Source: Planctomycetota bacterium (lineage in GTDB: Bacteria > Planctomycetota > UBA8108 > JACQVS01). From it: 64,000 bases of DNA. This document shows, in pieces, positions 1 to 8,208 of the stretch. Under the pieces are notes generated by a model. It was not told the DNA's origin, ran no database searches, and saw only the letters and a program-made list of their open reading frames with translations. The stretch lies in the NCBI GenBank assembly GCA_016209605.1, contig JACQVS010000160.1:26644-90643 (forward strand), read 5' to 3'. The position numbers were made by a program, and so were the translations under genes. Position 1 is the first letter of the stretch, and every line of letters starts with the position of its first letter.

Positions 1-1923
1 GCCGTCCCCGCCGGGGTCGCGCCGGGCCAGGCCGCCGATGTGACCTTTTTCGGCGGCAACCTCTCCGGCGCAACCGGGCTCTGGTCCAGCTTCCCGGCGG
101 GAGCTTCGCTTGCTCCGGGGATCGAGAAGAACGGATCCGAGGCTGGAAAGGTCACTTACCGGGTGGACGTTCCCGCCTGCGTTCCGGTTGGCTTGGGTGG
201 GGTGCGGGTCGCAACCAGCCAAGGCCTATCGAACCTGCGGCTTTTCATGATCGACGACCTGCCCGCAGTCGCCGAAGACGGCCGCAATAAGACCATCGAT
301 TCAGCCCAGCGGCTGGTCCTCCCGGTCGCCGTCGACGGGGGCTGCGAGGCCGAAAGCCGCGACTTCTACAAGTTCACGGCCCGCGCCGGCCAGCGGGTTT
401 CGGTGGAGGCGGTCGCCCGGCGCTTGGGCTCGCCCCTCGATCCCGTGATCCGGCTCCTGGACTCGGACAGCCGTGAATTGATGTACAGCGATGACGAGGG
501 AGGCCTCAGCGGCGACTGCCGCTACGCCTACAAGTTTTACTCCGATGGCGAATATGTGATTGAGATCCGAGATGCTTGTTACCAGGGCGGCGGCGATTAC
601 CGTTACCGATTGCGCCTGGGAGACTTTCCACTGCCAACTACCGCCTTCCCGCTGGGCGGGCAGAAGGGAACCACTTGCGAAATTGCCTTTGCCGGCCCCG
701 CAGTGGAAGGGGTGCCGGCCCAAAGGGTGACCCTGCCCGCGGCTGTTGCCGGCGATTGGATGTCAATCGGTGTGAAGTATCCGAAAGGACAGGGATCGGC
801 GATGGCTGGCCTGGTCGTGAGCGGGCTGCGGGAAGAGATGGAGTCCGAGCCCAATGACTCGCCGGAGGCCGGATCACGGGTCAATTTGCCGTGCGCCATC
901 AACGGTCGCTTCGCCGCCCCGAAGGACCGCGACTATTACAGCTTCGAGGCCCAGCGAGGGCTCCGAGTCCTCATCGCTGGAAAGGCCCGAAGCCTGGGCT
1001 CGCCGAGCGATCTCTTCCTGCGACTCTATCGACCCGGCGGCGCGCCAGTCGCCGAGACCGAGGACTCGGATACGCAAGAGGGGGCCATCGATTACACCAT
1101 CCCCGAAGACGGTACCTATCGCTTGATGATCGAGGAGCTCTACAGGCGCGGCGGTCCAGAGCACGCTTACCGCGTCGAGATCGAACCGTACCGGCAGGGC
1201 TTTTTGCTTGCCGTCGATGCGGACAAGTTCGACGCGCCCAGGGGGGGCATCTTCGTGGCCAAGGTGACCTGCGTCCGGCGGGACTACAATGGCCCTATCG
1301 TCCTGTCCGTCGAGGGGGCTGGTGAAGGGCTCGTCCTGGCGAACCACACCATTCTCGAGGGAAAGAACGAGACCCTCCTCAGCGCGACCTTGCCTTCCGG
1401 ACTCGAAACGGGTCGAGCCTTCGCCATCGGCATCCTGGGAAGGGCCAAAATTGGCGAGGGAGAGTTCACGGCCAAGGCCAGCACGCTGGGGGCCCTTCGC
1501 AAGGTGCTCCATGGCTTACCATATCCACCGGCCGCGCTTGACGGGGCTATCGGTCTTGGAATTGGCCCGGTGTTCCCGAGCTTCTTCGAGTTGAGCGTGG
1601 CTTCCCAGATAGTCCTCTTGCCGCAGCCGAACGGCAAGACCACGTTCAAGATCATGGTCAAACGTCTGAACGCCTTCGAGGAGCAAATAACGGTCGCCCT
1701 GGACCTGTTGCCGGCCGGAGTGATGGCCGAGTTCAAGCCGATCGAGAAGGGAAAGAGCGAAACGGACGTTACCTTGAGCGGCTCTGCCGCTCTTGAAGAA
1801 GGCGACTACGCGTTCCGGATTACCGGCCGAGGCACTTTCCAAAACCAGCCCCAGCAGGTGATCCTGGAGAACGTGGTCCTGCGGATTGGAAACGGTAACG
1901 ACCATGCCCAGAAACGCACGTAA
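1..1923 (+). CDS. PPC-domain secreted protein, 5' end outside window
   Basis: The reading frame is open from base 1, and the upstream residues (AVPAGVAPGQAADVTFF) continue the fold, so the gene begins before the window; the GTG at 40 is probably internal. The visible 640 residues hold two bacterial pre-peptidase C-terminal (PPC) beta-sandwich domains, at about residues 95-205 and 285-395, each with the D-x-D-x-Y/F-x-F core and a SLGSPxD motif. Further beta-rich segments follow. Such proteins accompany PSCyt/DUF1549 proteins in Planctomycetes operons and are thought to be extracellular or periplasmic; no enzyme motif is seen. The stop overlaps the start of the next gene by about 20 nt, suggesting cotranscription. 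Confidence 0.85.
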   Translation, partial: AVPAGVAPGQAADVTFFGGNLSGATGLWSSFPAGASLAPGIEKNGSEAGKVTYRVDVPACVPVGLGGVRVATSQGLSNLRLFMIDDLPAVAEDGRNKTIDSAQRLVLPVAVDGGCEAESRDFYKFTARAGQRVSVEAVARRLGSPLDPVIRLLDSDSRELMYSDDEGGLSGDCRYAYKFYSDGEYVIEIRDACYQGGGDYRYRLRLGDFPLPTTAFPLGGQKGTTCEIAFAGPAVEGVPAQRVTLPAAVAGDWMSIGVKYPKGQGSAMAGLVVSGLREEMESEPNDSPEAGSRVNLPCAINGRFAAPKDRDYYSFEAQRGLRVLIAGKARSLGSPSDLFLRLYRPGGAPVAETEDSDTQEGAIDYTIPEDGTYRLMIEELYRRGGPEHAYRVEIEPYRQGFLLAVDADKFDAPRGGIFVAKVTCVRRDYNGPIVLSVEGAGEGLVLANHTILEGKNETLLSATLPSGLETGRAFAIGILGRAKIGEGEFTAKASTLGALRKVLHGLPYPPAALDGAIGLGIGPVFPSFFELSVASQIVLLPQPNGKTTFKIMVKRLNAFEEQITVALDLLPAGVMAEFKPIEKGKSETDVTLSGSAALEEGDYAFRITGRGTFQNQPQQVILENVVLRIGNGNDHAQKRT

Positions 1924-4900
1924 GTGGATAGGAAAGCCGGCTCGCTGGCGCCTTCAGTGGATGCGCGGGCTCGCAGCTTTGGTGCTCGTGGCGAGCTGGA
2001 TGGCTCTTGGCGGCGCGGAAAGCAAGGAGTCGAAGGGAGAAGGCTCTGCGAAGCCCGACTCCAGCCTCACAGAGACACCCGTGAAGATCGAGGTGTATCC
2101 CGCTCGAATCGATTTCGACTCTGTTCGGCAGCGAATGCGTCTCGTGGTCACGGGTTTTTATTCCGATGGAAGCGTGAGGGACCTAAGCCGCGAGGCGTCG
2201 TTCGTCTCGAGCGACGAAGACGTGGTGAAATTGGAGCAAGGAGTGGCCCAGCCGGCCGGAACGAGACGCGTGGGCGAGGTCTTCGATCTTGCGGCCGATT
2301 TCAGCGATGGCAACAATCCCAACGGCGTCTGGAGCTATGAGCGCGCCGATGCCGCCGGGCTGTTGTCAACGCATATGGGCAATTTCGTCCTTGGCGAAAA
2401 GGACTTTCCCAACCGAAATCAACCCGGCTGGCAAGCCAGCAACACGGCATTCGTGCCTGGCCTCGCCAAGGCGCTCGACCCCCTGGCGAACGGCACCTCA
2501 CACGACCTGCCGAAGGGCTGCATCTTCGGGCACGGGCCGCTCCTGATCCGCTGGCAGGCGCCGAAGGATGGGGTCATCGACATCCTTGGCAGCGCGTGGA
2601 TGCCAAGGGACATCAATCGGCCCATGACGCTCAACCTGGTTCAACTGGCAGGCGCCGGCCACAAACCGACGGTGTTCTTTGACAACGTGGCGCTGCCGGA
2701 GCGGGATGCCGACGGCAATGGGATCGAGGAGGGTCCCAATTCGAGCCGTCCCTATTCTTTCGCCCAGGCTATGGCCGCAGACGGGCGAAGCGCTGGAGAC
2801 CTGCTGGGATTCTCCGTCAAGGTTGGTGACGAATTGTGCCTATCGGCCCCCAACGGCGACTTCGTGGGGTTGAACTTCACCGTCGCTTATGTCGAGCGAG
2901 AAGCTTCGGACCAGAGCCGCGCCTCGAAGAGCGCGACTGCAACCATAACGGTCAAAGTCGGGGGGAACGTCCAGGCGGTACCCGTCGAAGTGAGGAAAGA
3001 GTATCTGCCCGAACGAGTCTCCTTCAAGTATGGGGCGCTGGCAGCGCTGTCCAAACAAGGTTGCAACCAAGGCTCGTGTCACGGTTCGCTCAACGGCAAG
3101 GGTGGATTCCGATTGTCGCTGAGGGCCTACGATCCTTCCTTCGACCTCGAGAGCTTGGTCCGCGAGGATCACGGGCGCCGAATAAACCTTTACGAGCCGG
3201 AAAACAGCCTGATCCTGCACAAACCGCTGATGGACTTGGCCCACGGCGGAGGCCAGCAGCTGCGGAAGACCGATCCAGCTTACGAGCTGTTACGGGACTG
3301 GATTGCTCAAGGGAGTCAGCCGGATCCTCCTGGCTCTCCCTCGTGCGTGAAGATCGAGGTGTTCCCCCGCAACCGCATTCTTAGGCTTCACGCGTTCACG
3401 CAGCAGCTTCTTGTACTCGCGCATTTCTCCGACGGTTCCGTTCGTGACGTCACGCCGCTGGCCATCTACACGAGCTCCGACGAAGCGGTGGCCAAGGCGG
3501 ATCAAGCCGGCCTGGTTGAGGGTTCCGACCGCGGGGAGGTGGCCATTGTGGTCCGGTTCCTCGATAAGCTGGAGGCGTCACACCTCCTTTTCCTCAAGGA
3601 TGCCGAAGGTTTCCAATGGAACGCCCCGCCGGAGAACAACTACGTGGACCGGTTGGTGTACGAGAAGCTCAAGCAATTTCAGATCCTGCCGTCCGACCTT
3701 TGTACGGATGGCCAGTTCATCCGGAGGATTTATCTCGACGTTCTGGGCATCCTGCCGACGGTCTCCGAAGTGGAGGTGTTCCTCGCGGATCAAGACCCCC
3801 GGAAGCGCGATAAGGTGATCGACGCCGTACTCGATCGTCCCGAGTACGCCGCGTATTGGGCGCTCAAGTGGTGCGACGTGCTGCGGGTGCAAAAGAGGAA
3901 GCTAACCGCTCCGGGGGCGTACAAGTTTCACCGTTGGATTGTCGCGGCGCTGCGAGACAATCTGCCTTATGGGCAATTCGCCCGAGCGTTGTTGACGGCT
4001 CAAGGGAGCACTTTCGAGAATCCGCCCGCCAACTATTATCGCGCTGCAGCGGACACCAACGATTGCATGGAAACGACTTCTCAACTGTTCTTGGGCATCC
4101 GCATGCAGTGCGCGAAATGTCACAATCATCCGTTCGAACGCTGGACGCAGGATAATTACTACGGGCTCGCGGCATTCTTCAACCGTGTCCAGAGGAAGCC
4201 AGGCAACCTCAACGATGACATGGTCGTCTGGCTTTCGCGGGGAGGAGAAATGACGCAGCCGAGGACCGGAAAGCAAGTGAAGCCCTGGCTGCCCCTTGCC
4301 GGTGAAGTCACCCTTCTGGGCGAGGAGGACCGCCGTGAAGCGCTCGTTCAATGGCTGGTTCAGCCCGACAACCCATTCTTCGCCAGGATGGAAGTCAACC
4401 GCATCTGGGGCCATCTCTTGGGCCGCGGCATCGTTGAGCCGGTAGATGACTTCCGCGATTCGAACCCACCCTCAATCGCGGCCTTGCTGGACGCTTTGGC
4501 TCAAGACTTCGTCCAGCACGGCTTCGACCGCAAGCACCTCCTTCGAACGATCCTCAAGAGTCGCACGTACCAGCTGAGCTCGCGGGAAAACAGGTTCAAC
4601 AAGATGGACGAGAAGTATTTTTCCCACGCCCGTGCGCGCCTCCTGAGCGCTGAGCAGCTCCTGGACGCGATCTGCCAGGTGACCGGAGTGGAGGAAAAAT
4701 TCTCGGGATTGCCGCCCGGTTTCCGGACCACGGAGCTGCCGAGCCCGGAGGTCGACCAGGAGTTTCTCAAGGTCTTCGGCCAGCCGGAGAGGGAGTCGGC
4801 TTGCCAGTGCGAACGCTCCAACGAATCCAGCCTTTCCCAGGCTCTGCAGTTGATCAACGGACCTCTCGTACAGGGAAAGTTGCGCCACGAAAAAAATAGG

Positions 4901-5101
4901 GTGCGGAAACTTGTAGCCGCGGGAAAAGATGATGCTCAGATCATTCAAGACCTTTACCTGGTCTCGCTTTGCCGAAAGCCGAGCGAGGCTGAGCTCAAAG
5001 ACGCTAGGGACCATGTAGTCACGCAAGCGGACCGCATGCGCGGCCTGGAAGACGTCGAATGGACGCTTTTAAACACGAAGGAATTTCTTTTCCAGCACTA
5101 A
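1904..5101 (+). CDS. PSCyt2 / DUF1549-DUF1553 family protein with Big_2-like domains
   Basis: Large exported protein of about 1065 aa, typical of Planctomycetes and allies. ATG 1904 is preferred over the upstream TTG at 1886 because it leads directly into a signal peptide (basic residues, then RGLAALVLVASWMALGG). Order: Big_2-like domain (about 45-100), an inserted beta-rich segment (about 105-310), a cytochrome-like motif GCNQGSCHG (about 390), a second Big_2-like domain (about 480-560), DUF1549 (about 575-790) with a classical CxxCH heme motif (MQCAKCHNHPF), and DUF1553 (about 830-1050). Heme binding is predicted from the motifs only; the biochemical function of the family is not established. 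It belongs to one operon with the flanking PPC and DUF1501 genes. Confidence 0.9.
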   Translation: MPRNARKWIGKPARWRLQWMRGLAALVLVASWMALGGAESKESKGEGSAKPDSSLTETPVKIEVYPARIDFDSVRQRMRLVVTGFYSDGSVRDLSREASFVSSDEDVVKLEQGVAQPAGTRRVGEVFDLAADFSDGNNPNGVWSYERADAAGLLSTHMGNFVLGEKDFPNRNQPGWQASNTAFVPGLAKALDPLANGTSHDLPKGCIFGHGPLLIRWQAPKDGVIDILGSAWMPRDINRPMTLNLVQLAGAGHKPTVFFDNVALPERDADGNGIEEGPNSSRPYSFAQAMAADGRSAGDLLGFSVKVGDELCLSAPNGDFVGLNFTVAYVEREASDQSRASKSATATITVKVGGNVQAVPVEVRKEYLPERVSFKYGALAALSKQGCNQGSCHGSLNGKGGFRLSLRAYDPSFDLESLVREDHGRRINLYEPENSLILHKPLMDLAHGGGQQLRKTDPAYELLRDWIAQGSQPDPPGSPSCVKIEVFPRNRILRLHAFTQQLLVLAHFSDGSVRDVTPLAIYTSSDEAVAKADQAGLVEGSDRGEVAIVVRFLDKLEASHLLFLKDAEGFQWNAPPENNYVDRLVYEKLKQFQILPSDLCTDGQFIRRIYLDVLGILPTVSEVEVFLADQDPRKRDKVIDAVLDRPEYAAYWALKWCDVLRVQKRKLTAPGAYKFHRWIVAALRDNLPYGQFARALLTAQGSTFENPPANYYRAAADTNDCMETTSQLFLGIRMQCAKCHNHPFERWTQDNYYGLAAFFNRVQRKPGNLNDDMVVWLSRGGEMTQPRTGKQVKPWLPLAGEVTLLGEEDRREALVQWLVQPDNPFFARMEVNRIWGHLLGRGIVEPVDDFRDSNPPSIAALLDALAQDFVQHGFDRKHLLRTILKSRTYQLSSRENRFNKMDEKYFSHARARLLSAEQLLDAICQVTGVEEKFSGLPPGFRTTELPSPEVDQEFLKVFGQPERESACQCERSNESSLSQALQLINGPLVQGKLRHEKNRVRKLVAAGKDDAQIIQDLYLVSLCRKPSEAELKDARDHVVTQADRMRGLEDVEWTLLNTKEFLFQH

Positions 5102-5124
5102 CCAGCTGAGCAAGGGGAACGATC

Positions 5125-6633
5125 ATGAACTCGAGCATCGGAAATCAGGAACGGAGTGGCTACGGGATCACCCGCCGCAGTTTTCTCCAAAGCGGCAGTC
5201 TGGGGCTTGTGGGGCTGAGCGCGGCGAACGCGCTGGCATTGCCCCGGACGCAGGCAGCGCAGACTTCCGCAGAAGGCTTGCCTGGCTTCGGCCGCGCCAA
5301 GTCGGTGGTGGTGCTCTATCTCTACGGAGCCCCGAGCCAGATGGATACCCTCGATCCGAAACCGGACGCGCCGAGCGAGACCCGCGGCGAGTTCAAGACC
5401 ATTCCCTCGAGCTTACCCGGCATTCCAGTTTGCGAACACTTGCCGCGCATCGCGAAGAACCTGCATCGGGTGGCCTTGATCCGCTCGATGACCCACTCAT
5501 CGAACAACCACTCGGTGTCTGTCGCGCTGTCGGGCTTGCCCAGGTCTGAACCGGTGATTGAGGCCAATGGGAAGGATGATCGGCACTGGCCTTATTTCGG
5601 CTCGGTCCTCGAGTTTCTATGGAAACGCCAGGGGCTGGACGCGGCGAGCACGGGCATTCCGGTCAACCTGATCCTCCCTTGGACGCTGAACGCCAAGTCG
5701 GATCCCCGACGCTGGTCTCCCCACGCGGCCTGGCTGGGTCGGGCCTACAACCCGGTGATTCCCCAATTCGTCGGGCGGGGCTCGCGAGAGGTGGGCAACC
5801 CAGCCAACGTTGGGGGGCAGGCAGGTTTCAGCCGCTTCGACCCCTACGATGGGTTGACGCCCGAGAGCACCTTCCGCTTCGAAGGAACCGACTTGCCCGA
5901 AGATATCTCCACCTCGCGGCTCATGGCCAGGCGCCAGCTCTTGAAGAAGCTCGACGCCGAGGGTGGCGAGCTGGTGGGCAGCTCTTCGGAGGCTTTCGAC
6001 CGCTATCGGGAAGTGGCCTTCAACATGATCACGGACCCCAAGGTGGCCGAGGCTGTGGATGTGACTCGAGAGCCGCCTCGGGTCCGCGAGCAATACGGGC
6101 TCACGCTGTTCGCCCAGGAAGCGCTGGCGGCGCGACGGCTGGTCGAGGCGGGTGTGAAGGTCGTGACTGCCTTCTGGGATGACTATTCCAACGGCAACCA
6201 GGCGTGGGACACCCACAACAACCACTTTCCAAGACTGAAGGGCGGCTTGTGCCCGATCTTCGATCGGGTCCTCCCGGCGTTTCTCGACGATATGGAGCAG
6301 CGGGGGCTTCTGGAAAAGACGCTGGTGATGGTGATCAGCGAGCACGGCCGGACGCCGACCATCAACAAATCTCCTGGCGGTGGCCGCGACCATTGGTCGG
6401 GCGCCTACTGGGGGATGTTCTTCGGCGCCGGGATCAAAACCGGCCAGGTGATCGGCGCCACGGACAAGCAGGGCGGCTATCCTATCAGCGACCCGATCGA
6501 TCCCAAGGACATCTTGGCCACGATGTACCATCTCCTGGGTTTCGATGCGCTCCAAACCGCCATCCCCGACCGCCTGGAGCGGCCGATTCACCTCCTCCCG
6601 TATGGAAAGGTGGTCCGTGAATTGCTCGCGTGA
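5125..6633 (+). CDS. DUF1501 family protein, Tat-exported
   Basis: A 502-aa DUF1501 protein, a family with an alkaline-phosphatase/sulfatase-like fold. The N-terminus carries a twin-arginine signal (TRRSFLQ at residues 16-22, then a short hydrophobic stretch ending near LPRTQAAQ), so it should fold in the cytoplasm and be exported by Tat. Family landmarks are visible: YLYGAPSQMDTLDPKP, MTHSSNNHS, WDTHNNHF and VISEHGRTP. DUF1501 genes are usually found directly downstream of DUF1549/DUF1553 genes, as here (23-nt gap). A good ribosome-binding site (AAGGGG) lies 8 nt before the ATG. Substrate unknown. Confidence 0.92.
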   Translation: MNSSIGNQERSGYGITRRSFLQSGSLGLVGLSAANALALPRTQAAQTSAEGLPGFGRAKSVVVLYLYGAPSQMDTLDPKPDAPSETRGEFKTIPSSLPGIPVCEHLPRIAKNLHRVALIRSMTHSSNNHSVSVALSGLPRSEPVIEANGKDDRHWPYFGSVLEFLWKRQGLDAASTGIPVNLILPWTLNAKSDPRRWSPHAAWLGRAYNPVIPQFVGRGSREVGNPANVGGQAGFSRFDPYDGLTPESTFRFEGTDLPEDISTSRLMARRQLLKKLDAEGGELVGSSSEAFDRYREVAFNMITDPKVAEAVDVTREPPRVREQYGLTLFAQEALAARRLVEAGVKVVTAFWDDYSNGNQAWDTHNNHFPRLKGGLCPIFDRVLPAFLDDMEQRGLLEKTLVMVISEHGRTPTINKSPGGGRDHWSGAYWGMFFGAGIKTGQVIGATDKQGGYPISDPIDPKDILATMYHLLGFDALQTAIPDRLERPIHLLPYGKVVRELLA

Positions 6634-8050
6634 TGGCGCCCTCCTTCTCTTTGCCTTGATCGGTCTTCACTCGGTCCGGAATGGTGAGGCTGAGGAGATT
6701 CCGCAGCCGCCCGCTGGCGGGTTCGGCCTGGTCAGCTTCACGAAGGACATCGCTCCGATTCTCCTCAAGCGCTGCCAGCCCTGTCATGGGCTTATGAAGC
6801 CCAAGGGCGGGTACCTGGTCAGTTGCTACGAGCCGGCGATGGAGGAGGTCACGCCAGGCAGCCCGGATGAAAGCAAGCTGTTTCGGCTGGTCATCGAAGA
6901 AAATCCCCGGCGGCGGATGCCGAAAGACAAAGAGCCGTTGTCCGTGACCCAAGTCGCGCTCTTAAAGCGGTGGATCGAGGAGGGAGCGAAGTTCGACGGC
7001 CCGGATCCGAAGGCTCCACTAGCCACCTTGGTCCCCAAGACGAAGCCGCCGGACCCGCCCGAAGTTTACCGCTTGCCCATTTCGGTCACCGCCTTGGCCT
7101 ACAGTCCGAGTGGCGAATGCCTTGCCGCAAGCGGCTACCACGAAGTCAACATCTGGAACGCGGACGACGGCAAGCTGATTCGCCGGATCAAGAGCCTGGC
7201 GGAGCGGACCTACACTTTGGCATTCCGTCACGACGGCTCGCTGCTTGCGGCCGCCAGCGGCACGCCGGGAGAGGTGGGCGAAGTAAAACTCATCGATCCG
7301 GCTGCTGGTGCCGTGGTCAAGGATCTCGGCTCGATGTCCGATGTGGCTCTGGGCGCGGCCTTCAACCCTGCCGGCACCAAGCTCGCGGCTTGCGGCGCCG
7401 ATCGCTCGATCCGGATCTATGATGTCGCCACCGGCAAGGAGGAGCTCGTCATCGAGCAGCACGTCGACTGGGTGATGGCCGTGGCGTGGAACCAAGATGG
7501 CACCCGAATCGCTTCGGCCAGCCGGGACAAGACGGCGAAGATCTTCGCCGCCAAGTCGGGGGAGCTCGAGAGCACCTATGTCGGGCACGGCCAGCCCGTC
7601 CTCGGGGTGGCCTTCAGTGCCGATGGCAAGCAGGTGTTTACGAGCGGACGCGACCATAAGATTCATGTCTGGAATTCGGCGCCTACGCATGCCACGGCCA
7701 TGTCCGAGAAGCCCCACGACGACAAACAAATCGCCGTCATCGGAGGCTTCAGCCATGCTGTGCTCGCGCTGGCAGTCGGCGACGGCATGATCTTCAGCTG
7801 CGCGGCTGACCGAGTCGTCCGCCAGCACCGGGCCGATGACCGCCAACTCGTGCGCGCCTTTACAGGACACGCCGACTGGGTCTACGCCATGACTTACTGC
7901 GCCGGCACCCACCGGCTGGCCACGGGGAGCTACGATGGCGAGGTCCGCGTGTGGAACATCACGGATGGATCCCTGGTCACGGCCTTCAAGGCCGCCCCGG
8001 GCTACCCGACGGCCTCCTTGCCCCCTTTGTCACAGTCCGCAAAGAAATAG
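6602..8050 (+). CDS. PSCyt1 cytochrome-like and WD40-repeat protein
   Basis: Predicted 482-aa exported protein. ATG 6602 is chosen over an upstream in-frame start because it gives a plausible signal peptide (GALLLFALIGLHSV); it overlaps the DUF1501 gene by 32 nt. A PSCyt1 (planctomycete cytochrome C) domain with the heme motif CQPCHG lies at about residues 40-130. A WD40 beta-propeller of about seven blades fills the rest, with typical endings such as VNIWNADDG, IRIYDVATG, IHVWN and VRVWNITDG. Proteins of this type cluster with DUF1549/DUF1501 genes; an electron-transfer or docking role is inferred, not shown. It closes the left-end operon. Confidence 0.9.
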   Translation: MERWSVNCSRDGALLLFALIGLHSVRNGEAEEIPQPPAGGFGLVSFTKDIAPILLKRCQPCHGLMKPKGGYLVSCYEPAMEEVTPGSPDESKLFRLVIEENPRRRMPKDKEPLSVTQVALLKRWIEEGAKFDGPDPKAPLATLVPKTKPPDPPEVYRLPISVTALAYSPSGECLAASGYHEVNIWNADDGKLIRRIKSLAERTYTLAFRHDGSLLAAASGTPGEVGEVKLIDPAAGAVVKDLGSMSDVALGAAFNPAGTKLAACGADRSIRIYDVATGKEELVIEQHVDWVMAVAWNQDGTRIASASRDKTAKIFAAKSGELESTYVGHGQPVLGVAFSADGKQVFTSGRDHKIHVWNSAPTHATAMSEKPHDDKQIAVIGGFSHAVLALAVGDGMIFSCAADRVVRQHRADDRQLVRAFTGHADWVYAMTYCAGTHRLATGSYDGEVRVWNITDGSLVTAFKAAPGYPTASLPPLSQSAKK

Positions 8051-8130
8051 CCTCCGGGCCTCGGCGGCATTTCGACAAACCACCAGGTAAGCGCCAGGCC
8101 CGATTTTGGTTCCCTGAGGAAAGGCCATGG

Positions 8131-8205
8131 GCGCGAAAAAAATCATCGCGGCGACAATTTTTACGCGTAAAATCTGTCGCTGCGGCGATTTTTACGCCGT
8201 TTTGC
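8131..8205. promoter_or_regulatory. Imperfect inverted repeats and 14-bp palindrome upstream of the helicase
   Basis: The 158-nt gap before the helicase gene contains the perfect palindrome TTTTACGCGTAAAA at 8159-8172. Two copies of a GCGGCGA...TTTTTACGC unit surround it, at about 8148-8166 and 8182-8198. The left part also forms an imperfect hairpin pairing AAAAAT...TCGC with GCGA...ATTTTT. The last copy ends a few bases before the ATG at 8209, so this is a candidate operator or other protein-binding site. That is inference from symmetry and position. Confidence 0.4.
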
Positions 8206-8208
8206 GCC

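Noticed and set aside
40..42. GTG as true start of the first gene
   Set aside because: The frame is open upstream to base 1 with residues that continue the same domain, so the gene is partial.
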